Origin: Selenomonadaceae bacterium
GTDB taxonomy: Bacteria; Bacillota; Negativicutes; Selenomonadales; Selenomonadaceae
Reading direction: 5' to 3'
Assembly: GCA_024698045.1 (NCBI GenBank)
Contig: JAILRS010000024.1
Location: forward strand, 1 to 61,116
Length of the DNA stretch: 61,116 nt
Below the pieces are notes generated by a model. That model was not told where the DNA came from, did no database searches, and saw only the letters and a program-made list of their open reading frames with translations. A program made the translations under genes and the position numbers. Shown here piece after piece: positions 34,705 to 42,292 of this stretch (the first letter of the stretch is position 1; each line of letters opens with the position of its first letter).

Positions 34705-35491
34705 TTATTCGTTTAATTTAATGTGTACAACTTTATCGGTAAAGTAAGGTTTAGTGACCAAAAGTTCTTCGGAGACATCGGAATCTGCGGGTATTTCTCC
34801 ATCGGTTTGAACCGGCACTGTCCACCCGAATAAGTTCAAAGTTTTTGCCGATAATCTTCCCGATTTCGCCTAGCAACGCAACATTAAAGCCTGTAGAATG
34901 TCCGTCCGCCGCAACATAATCCATGGGTGGCAAATCACCGGTGACCGCAACTTTTATCGTATCTGCTCCTTCTATATGCGGCAATTCCGTTTCCGGTATT
35001 TCTTCGGCGGAATTTATTTTTGTGATATAAGTATTGACAAGTTTATCAAGTGTTCCGTTGTCCTTCAATTCGGTTATGGCAGAATCCAAGACGTTTCTCA
35101 AATCTTCGTGGTCTTTGCGCAGAGCAAAACAAAACGCGTCTACGAAATCAAGCGAATGATTTTCCAATACGGTATATTTCGGATTTTGAGCAATTATGTA
35201 GCGTGCAACACTTCGATAGGTACTGATTTCGTCTATTTGTTGTGACTGTAATCCTGCCTGCATAACGTTAAGATTATTGAAAAAAACTGCTCTGTGTGAA
35301 ATGATATCGACTTTTAAAGCAGATTCTATTTTATTCACTAATTCTTTGAAAGCATTTTCGGTGATATTCATTCGAGTTATCATGCCCAATTTGATTTTGT
35401 TTTAGGAATTGTTATTAGCGTCTTGACCTCCGCAACCGGTTGCGAACGTCAAACTCATTGTAGTTAAAATGAGCACCAAAAACTTTTTCAC
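34705..35491 (-). pseudogene. Broken substrate-binding protein gene (SBP 2)
   Basis: GTG 35491, with the SD GGAGC, opens a normal lipoprotein signal ending FATGCGG. After 29 codons an in-frame TAA (35402-35404) interrupts the frame. The same frame then resumes with NKIKLGMITRMN and matches SBP 1 closely through GDLPPMDY to FELIRVDS. There a deletion of roughly 60 bp removes the GARA...DVVFW segment and shifts the frame. The correct tail (TKPYFTDKVVHIKLNE) is present in another frame and ends at 34705. Two independent lesions make this a dead paralogue. An internal TTG at 35389 could still give a truncated product without a signal peptide. Confidence 0.85.
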
Positions 35492-35519
35492 ATTATTGCT
35501 CCATTCATCGGTAAAAATT

Positions 35520-36380
35520 TTAATCACTCAATTTAACATGAGTAATTTCGTCGGTGAAGTAAGGTTCGGTAATCACAATACCGTCGGGAACATCCCAATT
35601 TGCCGGGATAATTATTTTATCAACGGACACGGCAACCCAGAAAACCACATCAGCCTGTTCGGAAATAAGCGCGATGGCACGAGCACCGCTGTCCACATTA
35701 ATAAGCTCAAAATTTTTCCCGATAACTTTACTTATTTCAGCGAGTAATGCAATATTAAAACCTGCAGCATTCCCGTCAGCCGTGACATAGTCCATGGGCG
35801 GCAAATCACCGGTGACGGCAACTTTTATCGTGTCTACGCCGTCAAAATGCGGCAACGAAATTATCTGCATAGGTTCGTCGGCTTTTACGTTTTTAATGTA
35901 GGTGTCGACAAGTTTATCGAGTGTGCCGTTCGCTTTAAGTTTCAAAATGGCGGCGTTAAAATCGTCCTTCAATTCGGCATTGTCTTCACGCATGGCGCAA
36001 CAAAACGAATCTGAAAGTTTCGGGACATTATTTTCATCAATCGCGAATCCGGAATTGTTTGCGACAAGATAATTGCCGACTGAGTTGTAAGTACTGATTC
36101 CGTCGATTTGTTTTGATTCAAGCGCGGCAAGCATCGAAGTCATGTTGTCGAAAAAAATATGCTTGGACGCGTAAATGTCTTTGGTTTGGTTCATACGCGC
36201 GGCGGATTTTTCAAAGTAGCTGTTGAATAAAGTTTCGGTCACGTTGAGATATTTTATTATGCCCAACTTAACGACACCGGTTTTTTCGGCATTGTTCTGA
36301 TTGTCTTCGCCCGAAGAGCCGCCGCAGCCCGTGAGCAATATAAATGCGCAGAGCATCATTAAAGTTAAAATTTTCTTCAT
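35520..36380 (-). CDS. Lipoprotein substrate-binding protein, ABC transporter (SBP 3)
   Basis: This 286-residue protein has signal MKKILTLMMLCAFILLTGCG with lipobox LLTGC. The domain order is as in SBP 1: KLGIIKYLNVTE at the start, CAMREDNAELKDDFNAAILK in the middle, then TIKVAVTGDLPPMDYVTADG and DVVFWVAVSVD near the end. The start at ATG 36380 fits the signal peptide, but no SD lies directly before it. An AAGGGA sequence lies about 50 nt upstream, beyond a 7-bp hairpin (AAACGCC/GGCGTTT, 36391-36417) that is followed by T-rich sequence. That hairpin could be an attenuator or fold the SD closer to the start. Confidence 0.85.
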   Translation of the reverse strand: MKKILTLMMLCAFILLTGCGGSSGEDNQNNAEKTGVVKLGIIKYLNVTETLFNSYFEKSAARMNQTKDIYASKHIFFDNMTSMLAALESKQIDGISTYNSVGNYLVANNSGFAIDENNVPKLSDSFCCAMREDNAELKDDFNAAILKLKANGTLDKLVDTYIKNVKADEPMQIISLPHFDGVDTIKVAVTGDLPPMDYVTADGNAAGFNIALLAEISKVIGKNFELINVDSGARAIALISEQADVVFWVAVSVDKIIIPANWDVPDGIVITEPYFTDEITHVKLSD

Positions 36381-36455
36381 AATAAAAATCAAACGCCAAG
36401 ACTGATACAAGGCGTTTGTAATTTCACATCCCTTCCCGGTTTTATTCTAGGTATA

Positions 36456-37274
36456 TTAGTCTTGGGAATTTTTCATTAATTTAACGTGAACAATATCATC
36501 GCGAAAATATGGTTCGGTCAAAATAATTCCCTCGGGGGTATCAAAATTTTCGGGCATCAAAGAATCTTTATAGGGAACAACAGCCCAGAAAATCACATCG
36601 ACCTGTTTGGAAGTCAACGCTATCGCGCGCGCGCCGCTTTCCACTTGTACCATTTCAAAATTTACATTCATGATTCTACTGATTTCGGCCAGAAGTGCGG
36701 TATTAAATCCGGCGGGTCTTCCGTCGGGGCGGATATAATCCAAAAGCGGCAAATCGCCCGTGACCCCGATTCTTATTGTCGGCATTAAAGGAAAATTCGG
36801 CATGTCAACCATCGGCGGTTCTTTTCCACTTATGGCTTCGCCCAAATATCTGCGCACCAATTTCGTCAATGTTCCGTTCTTCGTTATCTGTAAAATTGCT
36901 TCGTCCAGACGATTTTTTAAAAGGGTATCTTCCGCACGCACGGCACAACAAAAAACATCAGCGACAACGGGCTCGCTTATATCCCAATGTAAATCACTGT
37001 CATGAGCAACAAAATAGAGCGCAACGGTTCTGTAAATGCTCATCTCTTCGATTTTTTTGGCTTCCAATGCCGCCACCATATTTATCATGTTGTCGAAAAA
37101 GATATGTTTGCGCTTGACTTTGGAGTTATTATCTCGAGAAAGTTTGTCTAGGGTCTCTTCCGTGACATTTAGGTATTTTATGCCGCCTATTCTGATTTCT
37201 TTCTGTTCGGGCTCGCAGCCGGTAATGCAAAGCAACAGGCAAAATATCAATATCGGCAAAAAAAGATTTCGCAT
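36456..37274 (-). CDS. Lipoprotein substrate-binding protein, ABC transporter (SBP 4)
   Basis: This 272-residue protein has signal MRNLFLPILIFCLLLCITGC with lipobox CITGC. It is the most diverged of the set: IRIGGIKYLNVTEETLDKL, CAVRAEDTLLKNRLDEAILQ, then TIRIGVTGDLPLLDYIRPDG and DVIFWAVVPYK. A proline replacement in the last region and different loop residues suggest a different ligand. The SD GAGGTGA (37308-37314) is 33 nt from ATG 37274, but a 5-bp hairpin (CGGGC/GCCCG, 37282-37305) between them would reduce the effective spacing to 9 nt. Confidence 0.85.
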   Translation of the reverse strand: MRNLFLPILIFCLLLCITGCEPEQKEIRIGGIKYLNVTEETLDKLSRDNNSKVKRKHIFFDNMINMVAALEAKKIEEMSIYRTVALYFVAHDSDLHWDISEPVVADVFCCAVRAEDTLLKNRLDEAILQITKNGTLTKLVRRYLGEAISGKEPPMVDMPNFPLMPTIRIGVTGDLPLLDYIRPDGRPAGFNTALLAEISRIMNVNFEMVQVESGARAIALTSKQVDVIFWAVVPYKDSLMPENFDTPEGIILTEPYFRDDIVHVKLMKNSQD

Positions 37275-37402
37275 TTAAATTCGGGCAAAACATTTCCGAT
37301 GCCCGATTCACCTCGATTTCAAAAAGCAACGTGCTGTATTGATATTCAGGCCTAAGATAATTTAAAAGAAGTGTAACGGGTTTAAAATATGAACGATTGC
37401 AA

Positions 37403-38260
37403 TTATTTGCTTACTTTAAGATGAGCAACATTATCTTGGAAATAGGGGACTGTGAATTCAACCTCTTCGGGCTTATCGATATCTTTAGGGACTTTTTCGC
37501 CGTTGGGCAATACCGCCCAGAATATTACATCAATTTTTTGGGCGGCCAAAGCAGCCGCACGGGCGCCGCTGTCTATTTGGACAATCTCGATATTTTTACC
37601 GAGGTTCTTGGCGATTTCAGCGAGCAAGGCGGTATTAAACCCGGCAGGTGAATTGTCGGCAAGAGTCAAATCGAGCGGCGGCAAATCGCCCGTGATTCCG
37701 ATTTTAATCGTGTCTGCTCCTTCAATCATGGGAATATCTACTTTGGGCAAATTATCCTTATCGACATTGGTTATGTATTTGTCGACAAGAGAATCGAGAG
37801 TGCCGTTGTCCTTCATCGTCTTTATCGCGTTATCCAAATCCGTTTTCAGCTGCGTATCGTCTTTGCGCACGGCGAAACAAAAAGAATCGTTCAAATGATT
37901 AAGGGAATTGTCTTTAATTTTTTCGTACTTGTTGTTTGAAGCAATAACGTAATCAGCGACGCTGTTATAAAGGCTGATTTGATCCACACTGTTTGATTCG
38001 ATTGCCATCTGCATCAAATGTAAATTTTCATAGTAGGTTATACCGTATTTGAGGATATTGACTTCGGTTGTTTCTTGCGCTTTTTGGAGAATTTCCTCCA
38101 TTTTGCTTTCGTTCGCGTTGAGGTGAGTAATCATGCCTAATTTTATTTTAGGGGATTGTCCGCCTGTATTTGCACCCGTATCGGTACCACCGCAACCCGT
38201 TAGAAGTGCTCCTGCGAATAAGCAAGACATGAGAACAGTAATCGCTTTTTTGATTTTCAT
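37403..38260 (-). CDS. Lipoprotein substrate-binding protein, ABC transporter (SBP 5, promoter-proximal)
   Basis: The protein has 285 residues. Signal MKIKKAITVLMSCLFAGALL runs into lipobox LLTGCGG. The order again is KLGMITHLNANESKMEEIL, FAVRKDDTQLKTDLDNAIKT, then TIKIGITGDLPPLDLTLADN and DVIFWAVLPNG. ATG 38260 is chosen for the signal peptide; the frame stays open to 38383 but that stretch is not protein-like. The only good SD (AAAGGTGGT, about 38324-38333) is separated from the ATG by a stem GACAAT/ATTGTC (38273-38315). As the first gene after mreB it probably carries the operon promoter in this 120-bp leader; no strong -35/-10 pair was found. Confidence 0.85.
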   Translation of the reverse strand: MKIKKAITVLMSCLFAGALLTGCGGTDTGANTGGQSPKIKLGMITHLNANESKMEEILQKAQETTEVNILKYGITYYENLHLMQMAIESNSVDQISLYNSVADYVIASNNKYEKIKDNSLNHLNDSFCFAVRKDDTQLKTDLDNAIKTMKDNGTLDSLVDKYITNVDKDNLPKVDIPMIEGADTIKIGITGDLPPLDLTLADNSPAGFNTALLAEIAKNLGKNIEIVQIDSGARAAALAAQKIDVIFWAVLPNGEKVPKDIDKPEEVEFTVPYFQDNVAHLKVSK

Positions 38261-38367
38261 TTGGATGACGTGACAATTTCCGCTTACTGCCGGGAAACTT
38301 TGACGGAGATTGTCGCGCTTACACCACCTTTCAGATATTGATAAAGTTATAAAACAATCTCTCGTTG

Positions 38368-38388
38368 TAAAAACGGGAGTCATGCCCG
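38368..38388 (-). terminator. Possible weak terminator after mreB
   Basis: On the minus strand CGGG and CCCG enclose a 7-nt loop and are followed by TTTTTAC just after the mreB stop. The stem is only 4 bp, so termination may be partial. Confidence 0.35.
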
Positions 38389-38391
38389 AAA

Positions 38392-39381
38392 TTAAAAGTC
38401 CTTACTCAGTTCTATAGCCCTACCGGTACCTAAAGCGACACAACTCAAAGGGTCTTCGGCGAGTATGACGGGGACTTTTGTTACGGAAGAGATTTTATCA
38501 GCCAAACCGTAGAGCATTGCGCCGCCGCCGGTTAAAATAATCCCCTTGTCGATAATATCACCGGCGAGTTCGGGGGGTGTATCATCCAAAACGTTCATGA
38601 TAGCATTGATGATTTTTTCGACGGAGCCGTTGAGAGCCTCGGCGGTTTCTTCGGATTCGATGACGATATTTTTAGGCATACCGGTTATGGTATCACGCCC
38701 GCGCACGTCGATTTTTTCGTTACGAGCTCCGGAATATGCTACGCCGACATCGATTTTAATTTTTTCTGCGGTGCGTTCGCCTATCATCAAGTTATGGGTT
38801 TTCTTTATGTATGTTTCTATATCGCTGTCGAATTTGTCGCCCGCGATGGTGATACTGTCGCCGACGACTATATCATTCAAAGAAATAATTGCTATATCGC
38901 AGGTACCGCCGCCGATATCGATTACCATTGTACCGATTGGGGCGGAAATATCGACACCTGCGCCCAAGGCTGCTGCTATTGGTTCTTCTATCAATTCGGT
39001 ATACTTAGAGCCTGCTTGTTCGGCCGCCTCACGTACGGCGCGCTTCTCCACGGCATTTATACCTGAAGGGACGCAAATCATCACGCGAGGACGAAATAGA
39101 AAAGCTTTACCGATAACTTTTTCCAAGAAATGACGAATCATAGCCTCGGTGATTTGATAATCGGCGATGACACCATCTCTGAGGGGACGAATCGCGACGA
39201 TATTACCGGGTGTGCGTCCAATCATATCGCGTGCTTCCTGACCTATCGCCAAAATTTCGTCGGTGTCTCTGTTCACTGCAACTACGGAAGGTTCACGCAG
39301 GACTATACCCTTACCCTTGACATAGACCAAAACATTAGCCGTGCCCAAATCTATTCCCACGCTCATTGACATTCCAAACAC
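38392..39381 (-). CDS. mreB: Rod shape-determining protein MreB/Mbl
   Basis: This 329-residue bacterial actin has the phosphate-1 loop VGIDLGTANVLVYV, the connect-1 region ELIEEPIAAALGAG, phosphate-2 TMVIDIGGGTCDIAI and the adenosine motif IILTGGGAMLYGL. It polymerises under the membrane and directs side-wall synthesis in rod-shaped cells. GTG 39381 is used because AGAGGAG lies 9 nt upstream. mreC and mreD do not follow, so this may be a separate MreB-type paralogue (Mbl or MreBH) instead of the classical mreBCD copy. A strong promoter is present upstream. Confidence 0.95.
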   Translation of the reverse strand: MFGMSMSVGIDLGTANVLVYVKGKGIVLREPSVVAVNRDTDEILAIGQEARDMIGRTPGNIVAIRPLRDGVIADYQITEAMIRHFLEKVIGKAFLFRPRVMICVPSGINAVEKRAVREAAEQAGSKYTELIEEPIAAALGAGVDISAPIGTMVIDIGGGTCDIAIISLNDIVVGDSITIAGDKFDSDIETYIKKTHNLMIGERTAEKIKIDVGVAYSGARNEKIDVRGRDTITGMPKNIVIESEETAEALNGSVEKIINAIMNVLDDTPPELAGDIIDKGIILTGGGAMLYGLADKISSVTKVPVILAEDPLSCVALGTGRAIELSKDF

Positions 39382-39432
39382 TTGAATATACTCCTCTCTG
39401 CCAATGCGTAAATATTTATTTAAGTCCCGTGA

Positions 39433-39461
39433 ATTTTAACATGGTTTATTTTCATTTACAA
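39433..39461 (-). promoter_or_regulatory. Promoter of mreB
   Basis: On the minus strand TTGTAA (39456-39461) and TAAAAT (39433-39438) are separated by exactly 17 bp. The leader to the GTG start is about 45 nt. Confidence 0.6.
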
Positions 39462-39544
39462 GTTGACGGTAAAATCTTTTGCGGTAACAAGACGAACACC
39501 GAGCTAACTTATCTTAGGTTGCGAAACAAATTTTTATTAATGAC

Positions 39545-39573
39545 TTGCCTAAAAATTTTTGAGATGTTATAAT
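39545..39573 (+). promoter_or_regulatory. Promoter of the rpsF operon
   Basis: TTGCCT (39545-39550) and a perfect TATAAT (39568-39573) are 17 bp apart. The transcript would start near 39580 and include the S6:S18-type leader. Confidence 0.75.
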
Positions 39574-39579
39574 CCACGT

Positions 39580-39647
39580 TCGTTAAGTTATTTATCAAGC
39601 TCTCTGCTCCTTGAAGGGAGCCGACAGACCAAAGGGAGGTGTTTCGA
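39580..39647 (+). promoter_or_regulatory. Probable S6:S18 ribosomal protein leader (autoregulatory RNA)
   Basis: In the short 5' UTR of rpsF, TCTG (39603-39606) pairs with CAGA (39625-39628) and CTCC (39607-39610) with GGAG before 39620. This leaves CCGA (39621-39624) as a bulge on the 3' side. A stem with a CCG-containing bulge is the hallmark of the leader bound by the S6:S18 complex, which represses rpsF-ssb-rpsR translation. The assignment is by eye, without a covariance model. Confidence 0.6.
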
Positions 39648-39947
39648 TTGAGGAAATACGAAGTTGTCTTCATCATCAGATCTATGGAAGAAGAGCCCAC
39701 GTTGGCGGTTATCGACAAGTTCACGAAACTCATCACGTCTAACGGTGGCACAATCACCAAGGAAGATCGTTGGGGAAAACGTCGCCTTGCTTACGAGATA
39801 AAAAAAGAATCGGAAGGTTATTATGTCCTGTTCTATGTGACTTGTGAGCCTGAATGCGTAGCCGAATGCGACCGCGTTATGAAAATCACCGACGAGATTC
39901 TCAAACATATGATTGTTCGTTCCGAAGAGAAAGAGGCTCAAGAATGA
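39648..39947 (+). CDS. rpsF: 30S ribosomal protein S6
   Basis: This 99-residue protein has the typical RKYEVVFIIRSMEEEP start and EDRWGKRRLAYEIKKESEGYY core. S6 binds 16S rRNA in the platform together with S18, which is encoded two genes downstream. TTG 39648 is the start, 8 nt after GGGAGG. A GTG at 39639 is embedded in that SD and is discounted. The stop overlaps the ssb start (ATGA). Confidence 0.96.
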   Translation: MRKYEVVFIIRSMEEEPTLAVIDKFTKLITSNGGTITKEDRWGKRRLAYEIKKESEGYYVLFYVTCEPECVAECDRVMKITDEILKHMIVRSEEKEAQE

Positions 39948-40435
39948 ATAAGGTATTTCTATCGGGCAATTTGACGCGAGATCCCGAAGTACGTTACACA
40001 CAGTCGGGCAAGGCATACGCCAAAATGGGGATAGCGGTTCGCCGTCCTTTCACCAAGGATAAAGATGCCGTAGATTTCTTCAACCTGACCGCATGGGACA
40101 GAACCGCAGAATTTTGCGGCAAATATCTCAATAAAGGTTCGCGCGTTTTAGTCGAGGGTCGTTTACAGAATTCGAGTTACGAAAACAAAGACGGAATTAA
40201 AATGACTTCAACAGATATCATGGTTGATAACATTGAGTTTGCAGGTTCCAAACGTTCCGAAGAGGACGGCGCAAGAGTTGGCGGCGAAGGTTATTCAAAC
40301 AACCGCGAAAGTTATTCGGGTAACCGTGACAATCGTGATGATTACTCAAATAATCGTGGTCGTGAAAACGTTTCGTCCGGACGTAACACTTTTGACGATG
40401 GCGAGCCAATAGATCCCGAAGATACACCGTTCTGA
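39944..40435 (+). CDS. ssb: Single-stranded DNA-binding protein
   Basis: This 163-residue protein has an N-terminal OB fold (MNKVFLSGNLTRDPEVRYTQ, then FFNLTAWDRTAEFCGKYL). A long glycine/asparagine/arginine-rich linker with repeated NR units (NNRESYSGNRDNRDDYSNNR) follows, then the acidic tip DPEDTPF that recruits partner proteins. The ATG overlaps the rpsF stop by 4 nt. SSB coats ssDNA during replication, repair and uptake; in this genome it could also serve ComEC-imported DNA. Confidence 0.97.
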   Translation: MNKVFLSGNLTRDPEVRYTQSGKAYAKMGIAVRRPFTKDKDAVDFFNLTAWDRTAEFCGKYLNKGSRVLVEGRLQNSSYENKDGIKMTSTDIMVDNIEFAGSKRSEEDGARVGGEGYSNNRESYSGNRDNRDDYSNNRGRENVSSGRNTFDDGEPIDPEDTPF

Positions 40436-40459
40436 TTCCATAGCTGAGGAGGCTTGAAA

Positions 40460-40690
40460 ATGCGTAGAGAAAGAGGCAGACGTCCGCGCAGAAAGGTATG
40501 TGCCTTCTGCGTAGATAAAGTAGAAAACATAGACTATAAAGATGCGGCAAAACTTCGTCGTTTCACGACTGAACGCGGTAAAATTCTTCCGCGCCGCATT
40601 TCGGGTAACTGCGCAAAGCATCAGCGTCAAGTAACGATTGCGATTAAACGCGCTCGTAACATTGCGCTCCTGCCGTTTACCGCAGACTAA
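40460..40690 (+). CDS. rpsR: 30S ribosomal protein S18
   Basis: The protein has 76 residues: [17 protein letters not shown], then [20 protein letters not shown] and [21 protein letters not shown]. The CxxC after the arginine-rich start plus a later Cys-x2-His could bind zinc, as in some S18 (C+ type) proteins. ATG 40460 has GAGGAGG 7 nt upstream. It is the last gene of rpsF-ssb-rpsR and ends at a terminator. Confidence 0.96.
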   Translation: MRRERGRRPRRKVCAFCVDKVENIDYKDAAKLRRFTTERGKILPRRISGNCAKHQRQVTIAIKRARNIALLPFTAD

Positions 40691-40713
40691 AAAATATTTT
40701 TCGACAACTCACG

Positions 40714-40738
40714 GGGAGCCAATTGCGGCTCCCTTTTT
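40714..40738 (+). terminator. Terminator of the rpsF operon
   Basis: GGGAGCC and GGCTCCC form a perfect 7-bp stem with a 6-nt loop, followed by TTTTT. It lies 24 bp after the rpsR stop. Confidence 0.9.
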
Positions 40739-40753
40739 GATTAAGGTATTGTC

Positions 40754-41287
40754 ATGAATAAAAAATTTTTAATGCCCGTGCTGACATTTACTTTGGGCGC
40801 GATGATTTTATTCGGCTGGTATGAATTTATTTACGTAGAAACGCGGCAAGAAATAACGATGATGGAATCGGAAACACGGCAGCTGAAAGATTTGGAAAGG
40901 GAAATTTCTAAACTCAAGGCGCGGCACGAAGATTTATCGGCGTATATGGCGGATATGGATTCGCAATTAGACAGAGCACGGATGTTTTTACCTGAAACGT
41001 TATCGCAGGAAAATTTTATAGCGGAACTGTATCAGACGGCGGAAATATGTCGTGCGCAAATAATATCGGTAAATTCGGGTGAAGCGGTCGAAACAAAGAG
41101 CGTACAAAGTCAGACGGTTAATATTCGTTTGGAGACGGATTATCTTTCGTTGCTGAATTTCATACGCGCGACGCTGGACGGAAGTCGATTGGTTTCTTTG
41201 GAAAGTTTTACGGTGGAAAGTGACGGCGGAATATTGATTTGCGATTTAGTGTTTAAAATTTTCGCCGAAGTACAAAAAACATCGTAA
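40754..41287 (+). CDS. PilO/GspM-like inner-membrane protein
   Basis: The protein has 177 residues. A short cytoplasmic start and one TM helix (FLMPVLTFTLGAMILFGWYE) lead to a coiled coil (RQEITMMESETRQLKDLERE, about residues 30-70). A ferredoxin-like C-terminal domain (SQENFIAELYQTAEICRAQI to GGILICDLVFKIFAE) completes it. This layout matches PilO of type IV pili or GspM of type II secretion, which link the inner-membrane platform to the secretin. No pilN, pilP, pilQ or pilM is nearby, so it stands alone here. It lies just after the rpsF operon terminator and ends against repeat region C. Confidence 0.65.
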   Translation: MNKKFLMPVLTFTLGAMILFGWYEFIYVETRQEITMMESETRQLKDLEREISKLKARHEDLSAYMADMDSQLDRARMFLPETLSQENFIAELYQTAEICRAQIISVNSGEAVETKSVQSQTVNIRLETDYLSLLNFIRATLDGSRLVSLESFTVESDGGILICDLVFKIFAEVQKTS

Positions 41288-41806
41288 GGGAGCCGGTGAC
41301 ACTTTCAGTCGGTTACCGAAAGTGTTCAAAGTCAACTTGGTAATTGTTATAATCGCGGTCGTTTACTTCGGTTGTCGAAACATTGGGCGCGATAATTGGA
41401 TGCAACGTCACGTTGCCTTTTCTTTGCTCGTCCAAAGAAAAGTAACAAAAGAAAGGACGCCTCGCAGGGGCGGTAGTATTTGGTAGACGAAGTGAGTAGA
41501 TAACACGTGTCGAATGTGCCGGCGGGTTATTCGCATCACGCGAATAAAATGCCGGCTTAGTGCCGCCCATCCTTGGGCGGCTCACTATTATTAATGTTGC
41601 GCTTCTAGTCAATGATTTGATGCAACATCACGTTGCAGGCGGCCGCCCGTCCGTGGGCGGCCTCAACCATAAGCAACACCCTAAGTCAATGTTGCCTTCA
41701 ACCGCGGTCATTTACTTTGGCTGACGAATACTCAATCGCGACAGCAGGATGCAACGTCACGTTGCCGCGGTTATTGATTTTGGTTGTCGAGACCTTCGCC
41801 GCGGAA
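41288..41806. repeat. Dispersed palindromic repeat region C (after the pilO-like gene)
   Basis: This is the longest copy of the repeat mosaic and has no gene. From left to right: the hairpin CACTTTC/GAAAGTG (about 41300-41324) right after the stop codon; GCAACGTCACGTTGC at 41402-41416; a perfect 10-bp stem CTTTTCTTTG/CAAAGAAAAG (41417-41442); the GCCGGC-TTATTCGC-GCGAATAA-GCCGGC nested hairpin (41518-41556); CCGCCCATCCTTGGGCGG (41563-41580); a variant palindrome at 41622-41636; CCGCCCGTCCGTGGGCGG (41643-41660); and a third palindrome at 41751-41765. The modules match regions A and B. Confidence 0.85.
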
Positions 41807-41836
41807 ATTAAAAAGTGCCGCTCAACGGCGACACTT
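41807..41836 (-). terminator. Terminator of the tRNA operon
   Basis: On the minus strand AAGTGTCGCC and GCGGCACTT pair (one mismatch) around a short loop, followed by TTTTTAATT. It lies 13 bp past the CCA of tRNA-Tyr. Confidence 0.75.
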
Positions 41837-41848
41837 GAAGTTTCGTAA

Positions 41849-41934
41849 TGGTGGGCAGGGATGGATTCGAACCATCGTACGCTCTCGCGGCCGGATTTAC
41901 AGTCCGGTGCCATTAACCACTCGACCACCTACCC
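41849..41934 (-). tRNA. tRNA-Tyr (GTA)
   Basis: This 86-nt class II tRNA has acceptor stem GGGTAGG/CCTGCCC, anticodon loop CTGTAAA with anticodon GTA, a long variable arm (CCGCGAGAGCG region) and T arm GATGGTTCGAATCCATC. CCA is encoded. It is the last gene of the five-tRNA operon. Confidence 0.95.
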
Positions 41935-41937
41935 ATA

Positions 41938-42015
41938 TGGTGACCTTGGAGGGACTTGAACCCCCGACCCTTTGATTCGTAGTCAAATACTCTAATCCAG
42001 CTGAGCTACAAGGCC
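41938..42015 (-). tRNA. tRNA-Arg (ACG)
   Basis: The acceptor stem is GGCCTTG/CAAGGTC, the anticodon arm is TTTGA-CTACGAA-TCAAA with anticodon ACG (inosine expected at position 34), and CCA is encoded. It is 78 nt long and separated from tRNA-Tyr by three bases. Confidence 0.94.
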
Positions 42016-42027
42016 TTTATCATAAGT

Positions 42028-42104
42028 TGGTGGACCCACTAGGACTTGAACCTAGAACCTGTCGGTTATGAGCCGAATGCTCTAACCAATTGAGCTATGG
42101 GTCC
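42028..42104 (-). tRNA. tRNA with CAT anticodon (Met elongator or lysidine-modified Ile2)
   Basis: This 77-nt tRNA has acceptor stem GGACCCA/TGGGTCC, anticodon loop CTCATAA (CAT) and encoded CCA. The first acceptor pair is G-C, so it is not the initiator. Elongator tRNA-Met and tRNA-Ile2 share this anticodon; the overall look (GGACC..., GGCTCATAACC) is somewhat closer to firmicute Ile2, but this cannot be decided by eye. Confidence 0.9.
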
Positions 42105-42211
42105 TTTAGAACCGACCGGCTTTGAAATCATAACCGGTATACACTCAATCGCAGTGTACAAGTCTTACGGTACAATCGTTTAGCGTCGGTCACCCAACAT
42201 ATAAGCAAAAT

Positions 42212-42286
42212 TGGAGCGGAAAACGAGGCTCGAACTCGCGACCCCCACCTTGGCAAGGTGGTGCTCTACCACTGAGCTACTTCCGC
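42212..42286 (-). tRNA. tRNA-Gly (GCC), copy 2 in transcription order
   Basis: The acceptor stem is GCGGAAG/TTTTCGC-type ending in CTCCA, and the anticodon arm is CCACC-TTGCCAA-GGTGG. The length is 75 nt with CCA. It is nearly identical to the copy at 42293-42367. Confidence 0.95.
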
Positions 42287-42292
42287 AATTTC

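Noticed and set aside
38261..38383. 41-residue N-terminal extension of SBP 5
   Set aside because: A lipoprotein signal starts at 38260; the upstream frame is leader sequence with a hairpin.
41288..41806. CRISPR array
   Set aside because: The repeats are palindromic modules of mixed length in both orientations without regular spacers, and no cas genes are present.
41313..41975. Short open frames over repeat region C and the tRNA genes
   Set aside because: They overlap structured repeats or tRNA-Tyr/tRNA-Arg and have no start signals.
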